From: Amycolatopsis pittospori
GTDB taxonomy: Bacteria; Actinomycetota; Actinomycetes; Mycobacteriales; Pseudonocardiaceae
Direction: 5' to 3'
Assembly: GCF_013870525.1 (NCBI RefSeq)
Contig: NZ_JACBXD010000020.1
Location: forward strand, 50,296 to 114,295
Length of the DNA stretch: 64,000 nucleotides
The position numbers were made by a program, and so were the translations under genes. The first letter of the stretch is position 1. Each line of letters opens with the position of its first letter. Positions 19,248 to 27,276 of this stretch are shown here, in pieces. The notes beneath the pieces are model-generated. The model was not told where the DNA came from. It saw only the letters and a list, made by a program, of their open reading frames with translations, and did no database searches.

Positions 19248-20057
19248 CTAGCCGATGGCCGAGACCAGCGGGTTGTAGTAGCCACCGCGCTGACCGGCGG
19301 CCGTCGGGTGGTACGAGTTCACGATCGGCCAGGTGAGGCTGTGCAGGTAGTCGTTGGCCGACGAGCAGATGTTGTGCCCGGTGAAGGCACCGCGCACGTC
19401 GACGAACTTGGCGCCGTGCGCGGACGCGCGGGCCGAGAGCACCGAGGCCAGGGCGTCGGAACCCGAGTTGATGGCGGACCGCTTGGTGTCGCTCAGCCCG
19501 ACCGAGCACGAGCCCGGCACCGTGTAGAAGCGCGGGTAACCGAGGACGACGAGCTTCGCGCCCGGCGCCTTCGACTTGATCGTGCTGTAGACGTTGTTCA
19601 GCAGTCCGGGCAGCGTGTTGTTGACGTAGTTCTTGGCGGTGTTGACCCGGTTGATGCAGGTCTGGTCGCTGCCGGTGGTGCAGGTGGTCATGACGTCGGC
19701 GAAGCCGGCGTCATTGCCGCCGACCGACACCGTGACCAGCGTGGTGCTGGAGGTGACGTTCGCGGCCTGGCTCAAGACGTCGCCGGTGCGCGCCCCCGAG
19801 CACGCGACGAACTTGAACGTGGTCCCGGCGTGGGCGTTGGCCCACAGCTGGGGATAGGCGTTGGTGCTGCGCATGCAGTCGCCCGAGTTCCCGTAGCTGC
19901 CGGCACCGACGCCGGAGGAGTACGAGTCGCCGAGGGCGACGTAGTTGGTCGCCGCTTGAGCTGTACCGGCGAGACCGAAGGTGGCAAGGACGGCGACCCC
20001 CAGGGCCGCGACTGAACGAGTGAAGGAAAACGCTTTGATCCGAGCAGGGACGGCCAT
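19248..20057 (-). CDS. Secreted SGNH/GDSL-type lipase/esterase
   Basis: A 269-residue exported hydrolase. The first 35 residues are a Sec signal peptide ending AQA. Block I GDSYSSG carries the nucleophile Ser45, SVGGNDAGF supplies block III (Asn), and NSYHPTAAGQ near residue 252 supplies the His. Six Cys residues fit the disulfide pattern of streptomycete SGNH lipases. AAGGAG stands six bases before the ATG. It acts outside the cell on esters; natural substrate unknown. It is transcribed alone, closed by the family-D palindrome. Confidence 0.92.
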   Translation of the reverse strand: MAVPARIKAFSFTRSVAALGVAVLATFGLAGTAQAATNYVALGDSYSSGVGAGSYGNSGDCMRSTNAYPQLWANAHAGTTFKFVACSGARTGDVLSQAANVTSSTTLVTVSVGGNDAGFADVMTTCTTGSDQTCINRVNTAKNYVNNTLPGLLNNVYSTIKSKAPGAKLVVLGYPRFYTVPGSCSVGLSDTKRSAINSGSDALASVLSARASAHGAKFVDVRGAFTGHNICSSANDYLHSLTWPIVNSYHPTAAGQRGGYYNPLVSAIG

Positions 20058-20172
20058 GGGTCACTCCTTCGTGACAAGTTAACGAGACACAGCATTACCA
20101 GGTGGTAGCTCCACGCAAAAGGGTCATTTCCCCAGGTAACCCGCTTGGCTCAGGCTGGAAGTACGGCCGCGT

Positions 20173-20203
20173 GTTAGCGAGCGCTAACCCGCGGCCTTAA
20201 TAT
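20173..20203 (+). promoter_or_regulatory. Autoregulatory operator and -10 box of the TetR gene
   Basis: GTTAGCG-AG-CGCTAAC at 20173-20188 is a perfect 7-bp-arm inverted repeat, nine bases before TAATAT at 20198-20203. The ATG follows the -10 box after six bases, so the transcript should be leaderless and the operator covers the promoter spacer. Confidence 0.7.
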
Positions 20204-20209
20204 GGCCAG

Positions 20210-20800
20210 ATGCCGGCGAACCCCACCCCACTCGTGAACGGCGAGAAGGCGAACAGGCGCGAACAGATCATGGCCGCCGCCGCCGAACTGTTCGCCCACC
20301 ACGGGTTCCACGGCGTCGGCATCGACGACATCGGCGCCGCGGTCGGCATCTCCGGCCCGGCGCTGTACCGGCATTTCCGCAGCAAGGACGCCATCCTCGG
20401 GGAGATGCTGAACTCGATCAGCCGATACCTCCTCGACGGCGGGACGGCACGGGCGAGCCAGCGGGACGAGCCCGGCGATGTTCTCGAAGCACTGGTGGAT
20501 TTTCACGTGGACTTCGCGCTCGCGCATCCCGCGTTGATCACCGTCCAGGAGCGCAACCTCGCGAATCTCACGGACAGCGACCGCAAGCAGGTCCGCGCGA
20601 TGCAACGTCAGTACGTCGAGGTATGGGTGCGTGCGATCAGTGACGCCGTGCCCGGGATCGGCGAGCGGCAGGCCCGGTCGGCCGCGCACGCCGTGTTCGG
20701 GTTGATCAACTCGACGCCGTACAACCGCCATCTCGGTGACAGCGAACTGGCCGAAATGCTCTGCCGCCTCGCGCTGGGTGCACTGCACGCCGCCAAGTGA
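20210..20800 (+). CDS. TetR family repressor, probable regulator of the carboxylase operon
   Basis: A 196-residue TetR protein with HTH residues 20-62 (IMAAAAELFAHHGFHGVGIDDIGAA, then GPALYRHFRSKDAIL) and a helical ligand domain. A perfect GTTAGCG/CGCTAAC operator sits in its own promoter, and two variants of it precede accD1, so it probably represses itself and the accD1-accA1-acd operon about 1 kb away. TetR repressors of short-chain acyl-CoA carboxylase operons are known in streptomycetes; whether this is an ortholog needs a tree. The ligand is likely an acyl-CoA of the pathway. Confidence 0.85.
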   Translation: MPANPTPLVNGEKANRREQIMAAAAELFAHHGFHGVGIDDIGAAVGISGPALYRHFRSKDAILGEMLNSISRYLLDGGTARASQRDEPGDVLEALVDFHVDFALAHPALITVQERNLANLTDSDRKQVRAMQRQYVEVWVRAISDAVPGIGERQARSAAHAVFGLINSTPYNRHLGDSELAEMLCRLALGALHAAK

Positions 20801-20857
20801 CCACGTCCGGGTTTCGGCCTATCGCCACTTTTCCATCCTCTGGTGTTTGATAGGCAC

Positions 20858-21355
20858 GTGGAGCCGGACAGGAGCGAGTACGAGCGGAGGCTCGTCGAGA
20901 AGGCGCAGCGCGCGCTCGTGGCGATCAGCCTCGGGGACGACGCTGAGGCCCTCGACGAGCTCACGCCGACGGCTGCCGAGCCCGTGGCCCGCTCCGAGGA
21001 GACCAAAGAGCTCGTGATGATGCTCTTCGGTGAATGCAGCGCGATGGTGTCGACTTTGGGCGACGGCGGCAGCGCGCCGGTCAAGGTGCAGGTGTTCGAC
21101 GAGGACGGCGAAGAGGTGTCCATCGATCAGGCCGACCCACCGGTCCGGACGGCCGTGCGCACGCTGCTGGCCGAAGTGCACGGCAACAGCGAGGCCGCGC
21201 AGGAGCAGGTCGAGATCGCCCTCGCCAACGCCGCGCCGGACGAGGTCGACAGCCTGGTCCTGCAGGCGCTGCGCTGGACGATCCGGCTGTCGGCGGAATG
21301 CCTCGACCGGGATCTGCCGGTCGCGCCGTGGATTTCGGACGCCGTCGCCGACTAG
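20858..21355 (+). CDS. Hypothetical protein
   Basis: A 165-residue acidic protein with no recognised domain. The middle segment (KVQVFDEDGEEVSID) looks like two beta strands, flanked by helices (RSEYERRLVEKAQRALVAI; VDSLVLQALRWTIRLSAECL). No signal peptide or membrane helix. The GTG at 20858 is preferred to GTG at 20843 because TTTGAT lies six bases upstream, the same leaderless geometry seen elsewhere here. Its TAG stop interlocks with the metX stop in CTAG. Confidence 0.6.
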   Translation: MEPDRSEYERRLVEKAQRALVAISLGDDAEALDELTPTAAEPVARSEETKELVMMLFGECSAMVSTLGDGGSAPVKVQVFDEDGEEVSIDQADPPVRTAVRTLLAEVHGNSEAAQEQVEIALANAAPDEVDSLVLQALRWTIRLSAECLDRDLPVAPWISDAVAD

Positions 21356-22473
21356 CCCAGCAGCAGCCGGACCAGTTTCGCGATCTGCTCGGTCTCGATC
21401 AGGAACGAGTCGTGTCCGTAGGGCGAGCCGATGACGGCGAATTCCGCGCCCGCGACGGCGTCCGCGATCGCCTGCGATTGGTACAGCGGGTAGAGACGGT
21501 CGCTGTCGACCCCGGCGGCGACCGTGCGCGCGGTGATCCGGCCTAGGGCGTTCGCGACACCGCCGCGCCCGCGGCCGACGTCGTGGGTGTTCATCGATTC
21601 GGTGAGCACCACGTAGCTGCCGGCGTCGAATCGGCGGGACAGCTTCCCGGCGTGATGGTCCAAATAGGACTCGATGGCGAAACGGCCGCCGCGCAACGGA
21701 TCCTCGTCATCCTGGTGACGACGGCCGAAGCGTTGCGACAGCTCGGCTTCACTGCGATAGGTGACGTGGGCGATCCGGCGCGCGATGCCGAGACCGGCGT
21801 CCGGTCCGCCGCCGGGGACGTCGTGGTAGTCGCCACCGTGCCAGCCCGGATCGGCCCGGATGGCGTGCAGTTGCGGCGCGGCCCAGGCGATCTGGTCGGC
21901 CGACGCCTGCGCCGTCGACGCCAGGACGAGCAGCGACGCGACCCGCTCCGGCTCGCTCACCGCCCACTCCAGCGCGCGCATCCCGCCCATGGAGCCGCCG
22001 AGCACCGCGGCCCACCGGCCGATGCCGAGCGTGTCGGCGAGGACGACCTCGGCGGCCACCTGATCCCGTACGGTGACGGCGGGAAACCTGCCGCCCCAAG
22101 GCCTTCCGTCCGGATGCGAGGACGACGGGCCGGTCGATCCCTGGCAGCCGCCGAGCACATTCGGGACCACGACGAAGAATTCGGTGGTGTCGATCGCCTT
22201 GCCCGGGCCGATCAGACCGTCCCACCAGCCGGGGCTGACGTGCCCTTCCTCCGCCGGGCCGACGGCGTGACTGTCGCCTGTCAGCGCGTGCTCGACGAGA
22301 ATCGCGTTGGAGGCACTGGGATTCAGCGTCCCCCAAGTCTCGTACGCGATGGTGAAAGGCAGTTCCGGCCCGGTTTCGAGCACCTGGGAGCCGGTCACGA
22401 ACCGGCGCCGCCCAGGCGGATCCCCCTCCCGCCACGCACCGGTGACGGGAGGGGGAACGGGAGCCTGCGTCAC
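21352..22473 (-). CDS. metX: Homoserine O-acetyltransferase
   Basis: A 373-residue alpha/beta-hydrolase-fold enzyme acetylating homoserine with acetyl-CoA, first committed step of methionine synthesis by direct sulfhydrylation. Nucleophile Ser is in LGGSMGGMRALEW near residue 161, and the C-terminal SPYGHDSFL gives the His-Asp region. GCQGSTGPSS is typical of MetX. The GTG start overlaps the metY stop by four bases (GTGA), so translation is coupled; metY-metX is the standard actinobacterial order. The 3' end interlocks with the convergent hypothetical gene. Confidence 0.95.
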   Translation of the reverse strand: MTQAPVPPPVTGAWREGDPPGRRRFVTGSQVLETGPELPFTIAYETWGTLNPSASNAILVEHALTGDSHAVGPAEEGHVSPGWWDGLIGPGKAIDTTEFFVVVPNVLGGCQGSTGPSSSHPDGRPWGGRFPAVTVRDQVAAEVVLADTLGIGRWAAVLGGSMGGMRALEWAVSEPERVASLLVLASTAQASADQIAWAAPQLHAIRADPGWHGGDYHDVPGGGPDAGLGIARRIAHVTYRSEAELSQRFGRRHQDDEDPLRGGRFAIESYLDHHAGKLSRRFDAGSYVVLTESMNTHDVGRGRGGVANALGRITARTVAAGVDSDRLYPLYQSQAIADAVAGAEFAVIGSPYGHDSFLIETEQIAKLVRLLLG

Positions 22474-23771
22474 AGAGCCGCCTTGGCCGCCCGGAATCCG
22501 GCCTCGAGGTCGGCTTTGAGGTCTTCGATGCCTTCCAGCCCGACGGCGAGCCTCACGAGCCCCGGCGTGACACCGCTCGCCAGCTGCTCTTCCGGCGAAA
22601 GCTGGCTGTGCGTCGTCGAAGCCGGGTGCACGATCAGGCTGCGGACGTCGCCGATGTTGACCAGCTGGCTGTGCAGTTCCGTACCATCCACAAAGGCCCG
22701 TCCGGCGTCGACACCGCCGCGCAGGTCGAAGGAAAGGACCGCGCCCGCCCCCTTCGGCAGGTACTTCTTCGCGGCCGCGTTGTGCGGGCTCGACGGCAGC
22801 CCGGCGTAGTACACCTTCTCGACCTCGTCGCGCTGCTCCAGCCATTCGGCCAGCGCCTGCGCGTTGGACACGTGCCGCTCCAGGCGCAACGACAGCGTCT
22901 CGATCCCTTGCAAGATCAGGAAACTGTTCAGCGGTGCGATCGCGGCGCCGGTGTCGCGCAGGATCTGCACCCGGGCCTTGGCCGCGTACGCGCCGGGACC
23001 GAGCGCTTCCCAGTACTTGAGACCGTGGTAGCTCGGGTCGGCCTCGTTGAAGCCGGGGAAACGCGCGGGGTCCTTGCCGAAGTCGAACGTGCCGCCGTCG
23101 ACGAGCACGCCGGCGACGGTGGTGCCGTGGCCGCCGAGGTACTTGGTGGCCGAGTGGACGACGACGTCGGCGCCGTGCTCGATCGGGCGTACGAGGTACG
23201 GCGTCGGCACGGTGTTGTCCACCACCAGCGGGACACCGGCTTCGTGCGCGGCGTCGGCGACCGCGCGGATGTCGAGCACGTTGCTGCCCGGGTTGGCCAG
23301 CGTCTCGGCGAAGAACAGCTTGGTGTTGGGCCGGACCGCGGCCTTCCACTGCTCGATGTCGTCCTGGTCCTCGACGAACGAGACCTCGATGCCGAGCTTC
23401 GGCAGCGTGTAGTGGAAGAGGTTGTAGGTACCGCCGTAGAGCGACGGGCTGGAGACGAAGTGGTCACCCGAATTCGCGATGTTGAGGATGGCCGCCGTCG
23501 TCGCCGCGGTCCCGGAGGCGAACGCCAGTGCCGCGACACCGCCTTCGAGCGCGGCGAGGCGCTGCTCCAGGACGTCCTGCGTGGGGTTGTTGATCCGGGT
23601 GTAGATGTTGCCCGGCTCGGCGAGGCTGAACAGATCGGCGCCGTGCTGGGTGTCGCGGAACACGTACGAAGTGGTCTGGTAGATCGGGGTCGCCCGCGCG
23701 CCGGTGGCGGTGTCGGGCGCCGCACCCGCGTGGATCTGCTTGGTCTCGAACGACCATCCGTCCGCGCTCAT
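22470..23771 (-). CDS. metY: O-acetylhomoserine sulfhydrylase
   Basis: A 433-residue PLP enzyme converting O-acetylhomoserine and sulfide to homocysteine. Cys/Met-metabolism family anchors are [45 protein letters not shown], and the PLP lysine in [12 protein letters not shown] near residue 207. The Lys-containing loop and length (about 430) match MetY rather than MetB/MetC (about 390). AGGAG seven bases before the ATG. Operon with metX. I looked for a SAM riboswitch upstream and did not find a convincing one. Confidence 0.94.
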   Translation of the reverse strand: MSADGWSFETKQIHAGAAPDTATGARATPIYQTTSYVFRDTQHGADLFSLAEPGNIYTRINNPTQDVLEQRLAALEGGVAALAFASGTAATTAAILNIANSGDHFVSSPSLYGGTYNLFHYTLPKLGIEVSFVEDQDDIEQWKAAVRPNTKLFFAETLANPGSNVLDIRAVADAAHEAGVPLVVDNTVPTPYLVRPIEHGADVVVHSATKYLGGHGTTVAGVLVDGGTFDFGKDPARFPGFNEADPSYHGLKYWEALGPGAYAAKARVQILRDTGAAIAPLNSFLILQGIETLSLRLERHVSNAQALAEWLEQRDEVEKVYYAGLPSSPHNAAAKKYLPKGAGAVLSFDLRGGVDAGRAFVDGTELHSQLVNIGDVRSLIVHPASTTHSQLSPEEQLASGVTPGLVRLAVGLEGIEDLKADLEAGFRAAKAAL

Positions 23772-23867
23772 CGCGATTCTCCTAGCGGTTCAAGGGGTTC
23801 GGCTGTTGCCACGAAGCTAGCTCCGCCGAACGGAGCACCCAACCGCTCTCAGGAGGTGGGAAGTGCG

Positions 23868-24263
23868 TCACCCGTTCGAGCGTTCTTGTAACGCGAATCG
23901 GTTGCCCTCGGAGTCGACGAACATCGCCCACCATCCCCACGGCTGCTTCTCCGGACGGGCCGGGAACTCGACACCCTCCGCCGAAAGCTCCTCGTAGGTC
24001 CTCTCGATGTCGTCGGCGTAAAAGAAGAAGTCGGCCGTCGGCAGTTCGTCGCGCACCTCGAAACGCTTGAGGTCCTCCGGCGCGGTGCTCAGCACGAGCG
24101 CCGTCGCGCCGTCGGCGGAGGTGACCTCGACCCACCGGTTCCCCTTGTCGTCGTAGGGCACGTCCGTGGTGATCGAAAATCCGACGACGTCGGACCAGAA
24201 CCGCTTCGCCCGCTCCTGGTCGTGCACCCCGAGGACGATCTTGTTGACCCCTTGAATCGCCAC
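23868..24263 (-). CDS. VOC (glyoxalase-fold) protein
   Basis: A 131-residue vicinal-oxygen-chelate protein (INKIVLGVHDQERAKRFW-like opening, TADFFFYADDIERTYEEL, WGWWAMFVDSEGNRFAL ending). GTG at 24263 is chosen because AAAGGAG lies six bases before it; an ATG at 24284 would place the Shine-Dalgarno inside the gene and its own start inside the TATCCA/TGGATA repeat. It diverges from a padR gene that itself precedes a second VOC gene, so all three probably form one regulatory unit. Activity unknown (glyoxalase, dioxygenase or resistance). Confidence 0.8.
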   Translation of the reverse strand: MAIQGVNKIVLGVHDQERAKRFWSDVVGFSITTDVPYDDKGNRWVEVTSADGATALVLSTAPEDLKRFEVRDELPTADFFFYADDIERTYEELSAEGVEFPARPEKQPWGWWAMFVDSEGNRFALQERSNG

Positions 24264-24277
24264 TTCCGGCTCCTTTG

Positions 24278-24292
24278 TATCCATAGTGGATA
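24278..24292. promoter_or_regulatory. Operator TATCCA-TAG-TGGATA between VOC and padR
   Basis: Perfect 6-bp-arm inverted repeat with a 3-base spacer in the divergent promoter region. It is followed by TATAAC, a possible padR -10 box. Likely binding site for the PadR protein. Confidence 0.6.
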
Positions 24293-24320
24293 TAACGAGA
24301 TCGGAGTGTATGCTCCCCGC

Positions 24321-24671
24321 ATGGCCGACGGCAACCCGCAACTCACCCCCGCGGCGTTCCAGACTTTGCTGGCGCTCGCGAAAGGTCGTGCGCACGGCTA
24401 CGCGATCATGGGTTTCGTCGACGAGGTCAGCGGCGGCACCGCCCAGCTCGGGCCGGGAACGCTGTACCGGACGTTGGCCCGGCTCGCCGCCGACGGCCTG
24501 GTCGAGGAGGCGCCCGACGCGAGCGAGGACCAGCCGCACGAGTCGCGCCGCCGCTACTACCGGCTGACCCGGGCCGGCCGCGAGGTCGCCGCCCGCGAGG
24601 CGGAATTCCTGAGCAGGCTCGTCGCCGTAGCCGGTCAGGCAGGCTTGCTGAAGCGCGCGGAGTCGGCGTGA
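24321..24671 (+). CDS. PadR family transcriptional regulator
   Basis: A 116-residue PadR winged-helix protein: LTPAAFQTLLALAKGRAHGYAI, then GPGTLYRTLARL as recognition helix and wing, RRRYYRLTRAGREV, and a short C-terminal dimerisation helix. Such proteins repress neighbouring genes and respond to phenolics or drugs. ATG at 24321 chosen as it opens just before the winged helix. Its stop overlaps the GTG of the next VOC gene. The TATCCA/TGGATA repeat upstream is the probable operator for both directions. Confidence 0.88.
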   Translation: MADGNPQLTPAAFQTLLALAKGRAHGYAIMGFVDEVSGGTAQLGPGTLYRTLARLAADGLVEEAPDASEDQPHESRRRYYRLTRAGREVAAREAEFLSRLVAVAGQAGLLKRAESA

Positions 24672-25105
24672 ACCGGGCGCTCGGCCTGGTGCCGCATCTG
24701 TTCGTCAAGGACGTCGACGCGTCACTTTTCTTTTACGGCAAGGCGTTCGGCGCGGTGGAGCTGTTCCGCAACGTGCTGCCGAACGGTGTCGTGCTCTTCG
24801 TGGAACTCGCCGTCGGCGACGCGCGGCTGCTGGTGAGCGAAGAGATCCCGCAGCTGGACGCACTGGCTCCCGTCACGCTCGGCGGTACGCCGATGCTGCT
24901 GACGCTGGAGACCGAAGACCCGGACGATCTCGTGCGGCGCGCGGTCTTCGCGGGTGCGCGGGTGGAGGCGCCGGTCGAGGAGATGTTCTTCGGGGAGCGG
25001 TACGGCCGGATCGTCGATCCCGACGGGCACCGGTGGGCGCTGACCACCAAACGCGAGCAGTTCACCCCCGAGGACATCGATGCCAGGACGCCACCCGAGG
25101 TCTGA
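24668..25105 (+). CDS. VOC protein, PhnB/glyoxalase type
   Basis: A 145-residue glyoxalase-fold protein of the PhnB-like subgroup (LGLVPHLFVKDVDASLFFYGKAFGAVE; MFFGERYGRIVDPDGHRWALTT). The GTG start overlaps the padR stop (GTGA). With the divergent VOC gene it brackets the regulator. No substrate can be predicted; self-resistance or detoxification is possible. Confidence 0.85.
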   Translation: MNRALGLVPHLFVKDVDASLFFYGKAFGAVELFRNVLPNGVVLFVELAVGDARLLVSEEIPQLDALAPVTLGGTPMLLTLETEDPDDLVRRAVFAGARVEAPVEEMFFGERYGRIVDPDGHRWALTTKREQFTPEDIDARTPPEV

Positions 25106-25141
25106 CGTGTGCGCGGCTCCCACCTGCTGGACAATCGCAGG

Positions 25142-26695
25142 ATGGTGTCGGTGCGCAGTGTCGTAGACCGGGTGGGTCCGACGCTGTTGCACGCCCTCCA
25201 GGTCCCCGAGGAGTCCCCGGCGGTCGGCGACGTCGTCATCGCCGAACCCGGCACCACCCTCGCGGCGGGCGACCTCGTGCTGGGTGTCGCGATCACCGAG
25301 ACGTCGGACGCGGCGGAACTCGTCAAGCTCAGCGCGTCGAAAGGCGCCGCCGCCGTCCTGCTGAAACCCCCGCTCGCGGCGAAACCGTCGGTGAAGCGGG
25401 CGGCGAAATCGGCGGACATCGCGTTGATCGAAGTGCGCTCGGCGACGTCGTGGGCCCAGCTCGTCTGGCTGCTCCGGACCGTCCTCGACGCCCTCGCCGA
25501 CGAGTCCGACGCACTGGAAGACGGCGGCGGACCCGGCTCCGGCGACCTGTTCCGCCTCGCGGACGCGGTCGCTTCGGTCGTCGACGCGCCGGTGACCATC
25601 GAGGACACGAACTCGCGCGTGCTCGCCTACTCGGCCCGGCAGGACCTGACCGACTCCGCGCGCGTGTCCACGATCATGGGGCGTCGCATCCCCGACGACG
25701 TCCTCGCGCGGTTCCGGTCGCGAGGCGTGTTCCGCGAGCTTTCCCGTGGGCGGCAAACGATCTTCGTACCCGCACAGCGCGACGGGACGCTGCCGCGGCT
25801 CATCGTGCCGATCCGGATGGGCGGCGAACTGCTCGGTTCGATGTGGGCCGTCGTCGCCGGCCCGGTCTCCGACGAACGCGCGGCCGCGTTCGCCGACGCG
25901 GCGCCCGTCGTCGCGCTGCACCTGCTGCGCCGTCGCGCGCACACCGACTCCCAGCGCCGGGTCTCGGCCGAGCTCCTGCGCGCCGTCCTCGAAGGGAAGG
26001 CGAGTCCCCGCAAGGCGATCGCGGAACTCGACCTGTCCGAAGAGCCGCACCGCGTCGTCGTCATCGAGGTCTCCGGCGGCGACGGTCGCGACGACGAAGG
26101 GCTACGGCTCGCTCTTCTCGAGCGGATTTCGCAAGGTGTCGGACAGCGTCCCGTGGCGACCGAACTCGGCGGCGTGCTCTACGCCGTCGTCCCGGACGGC
26201 GACGGCTGGAGCGAACTCCGCGCCGCGCTCGAGGCGCTGCCGGCGTCGCGTCGCGGCGGGACACCGCGCGCGGCGGCGGGGTCAGCCTGCGAAATCGGCG
26301 AACTCGCGACGTCGCGCGCGCAGGCCGACGAGGCACTGAGCCTGCTTCGCGCGAAGCTCGTCCCCGGCCGCGTGGTGGTCTTCGACGAAGCGTGGACGGC
26401 CCTCTCGCTCCATCGCGGGGCGACGGCGGCGAGTACCGCGAAGGTCGCGGAGCTCGGTCCGCTCGGGTTGCTGCGGACACACGACGAGACCCACGAGACC
26501 GGCTACGTCGACACTCTCTACCAGTGGCTCCGGCATCCCGGAGACCCGCGCGCGGCCGCGAAAGAACTCAGAATTCATCCGAACACCCTGCGATACCGGA
26601 TGCGGCGGCTGCTCGATCTGGTGCCCCTGGATCTGGACGATCCCGACGTCCGGCTCGCGTTGATCACGCAACTCGTTTCGGTCCGGTGGAGCTGA
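25142..26695 (+). CDS. PucR/CdaR-type transcriptional regulator
   Basis: A 517-residue regulator. The N-terminal PucR-like domain (VGDVVIAEPGTTLAAGDLVLGVAI) is followed by a GAF-like central part and a GGDEF-derived segment. The C-terminal PucR HTH is YQWLRHPGDPRAAAKELRIH with PNTLRYRMRRLLDL. Members activate catabolic genes for purines, proline or sugar acids. Target unknown: no adjacent catabolic operon is obvious. ATG at 25142 is favoured since GACAAT lies six bases upstream; GTG at 25109 is the alternative. Transcript closed by the large palindrome at 26761. Confidence 0.85.
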   Translation: MVSVRSVVDRVGPTLLHALQVPEESPAVGDVVIAEPGTTLAAGDLVLGVAITETSDAAELVKLSASKGAAAVLLKPPLAAKPSVKRAAKSADIALIEVRSATSWAQLVWLLRTVLDALADESDALEDGGGPGSGDLFRLADAVASVVDAPVTIEDTNSRVLAYSARQDLTDSARVSTIMGRRIPDDVLARFRSRGVFRELSRGRQTIFVPAQRDGTLPRLIVPIRMGGELLGSMWAVVAGPVSDERAAAFADAAPVVALHLLRRRAHTDSQRRVSAELLRAVLEGKASPRKAIAELDLSEEPHRVVVIEVSGGDGRDDEGLRLALLERISQGVGQRPVATELGGVLYAVVPDGDGWSELRAALEALPASRRGGTPRAAAGSACEIGELATSRAQADEALSLLRAKLVPGRVVVFDEAWTALSLHRGATAASTAKVAELGPLGLLRTHDETHETGYVDTLYQWLRHPGDPRAAAKELRIHPNTLRYRMRRLLDLVPLDLDDPDVRLALITQLVSVRWS

Positions 26696-26760
26696 CCGGT
26701 ATTCCACTTCATTCTGTTCGATAACGAACACTTTGTCGTGCGACAGAACCGTGCGCAGAC

Positions 26761-26827
26761 GTCAGGAAAGGGTCTTTCATGACACGCTTTGAAACAGCGT
26801 CGCAGTCGTGAAAGACCCTTTCCTGAC
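26761..26827. repeat. Palindrome family E with branched loop
   Basis: Arms 26761-26779 and 26809-26827 (19 bp) pair exactly. The 29-base loop contains ACGCT/AGCGT (26784-26788, 26796-26800), and each arm carries its own GAAAG...CTTTC sub-palindrome. It lies between convergent genes and is a probable bidirectional terminator. Confidence 0.88.
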
Positions 26828-26836
26828 ATCCGGCGG

Positions 26837-27064
26837 CTAGTGCGCGCTGGCGCGATATCCGTCCTCGATGGTCTGCCGTACCGCGGCGAGCAGATCGGCG
26901 CCGGGGTAAAGCGGCAGAAGGACACTGGGGCCACCGTCGACCCGCAGCGCGGCTTCGTAACCATTTCCCGGAGTTTCGACCAGGCCCACGACGACATCGG
27001 CCGGATTGCCTTCGGTGTCGACGGTGCGGACGCGCCGCTCCCGACGCCAGTCCTGATTTGTCAT
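26837..27064 (-). CDS. Small hypothetical protein
   Basis: A 75-residue protein, basic N-terminus (WRRERRVRTVD) then a beta-rich body (ADVVVGLVETPGNGYEAALRVDGG) and a C-terminal helix (ADLLAAVRQTIEDGY). No recognised domain. ATG at 27064 chosen over an upstream TTG. A TTACCGGCCAGTAA repeat lies 19 bases before the start, the same site and distance as before the DUF4442 gene at 55848. Codon use and conserved composition look genuine. Confidence 0.6.
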   Translation of the reverse strand: MTNQDWRRERRVRTVDTEGNPADVVVGLVETPGNGYEAALRVDGGPSVLLPLYPGADLLAAVRQTIEDGYRASAH

Positions 27065-27082
27065 GCGCAACAGAATGGCAGC

Positions 27083-27096
27083 TTACCGGCCAGTAA
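27083..27096. promoter_or_regulatory. Candidate TetR operator TTACCGGCCAGTAA
   Basis: Inverted repeat 19 bases upstream of the 75-residue gene. Shares TACCGGCCAGTA exactly with the fadA site at 5253-5264. Confidence 0.6.
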
Positions 27097-27146
27097 GATC
27101 AACATCTTGACTCGATCGTGCTGCATTTCCCGTTTCGCAGGTTGCA

Positions 27147-27175
27147 GGCCGCGACCACCCCCAGCGGTCGCGGCC
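27147..27175. terminator. Hairpin downstream of the quinone oxidoreductase
   Basis: GGCCGCGACC (27147-27156) and GGTCGCGGCC (27166-27175) pair exactly around a 9-base loop, about 100 bases past the oxidoreductase stop. No T tract on either side. Confidence 0.5.
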
Positions 27176-27276
27176 CGCCGGACGACCTCTTTCACCTCGG
27201 GATCATCGTGCGGGTAAGAACGAAAACGCGCATCCCCTTTGATCTCGTCGGCGCCGTCCACGTGGGACTTCGACCA

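Noticed and set aside
23772..23867. SAM riboswitch in the metY leader
   Set aside because: A GCTCCG/CGGAGC stem and GGCAAC are present, but the conserved SAM-I/SAM-IV core is not, and the leader is too short for a full aptamer.
27061..27261. 66-residue minus-strand reading frame
   Set aside because: It overlaps the operator and start of the 75-residue gene and has no ribosome site or conserved look.
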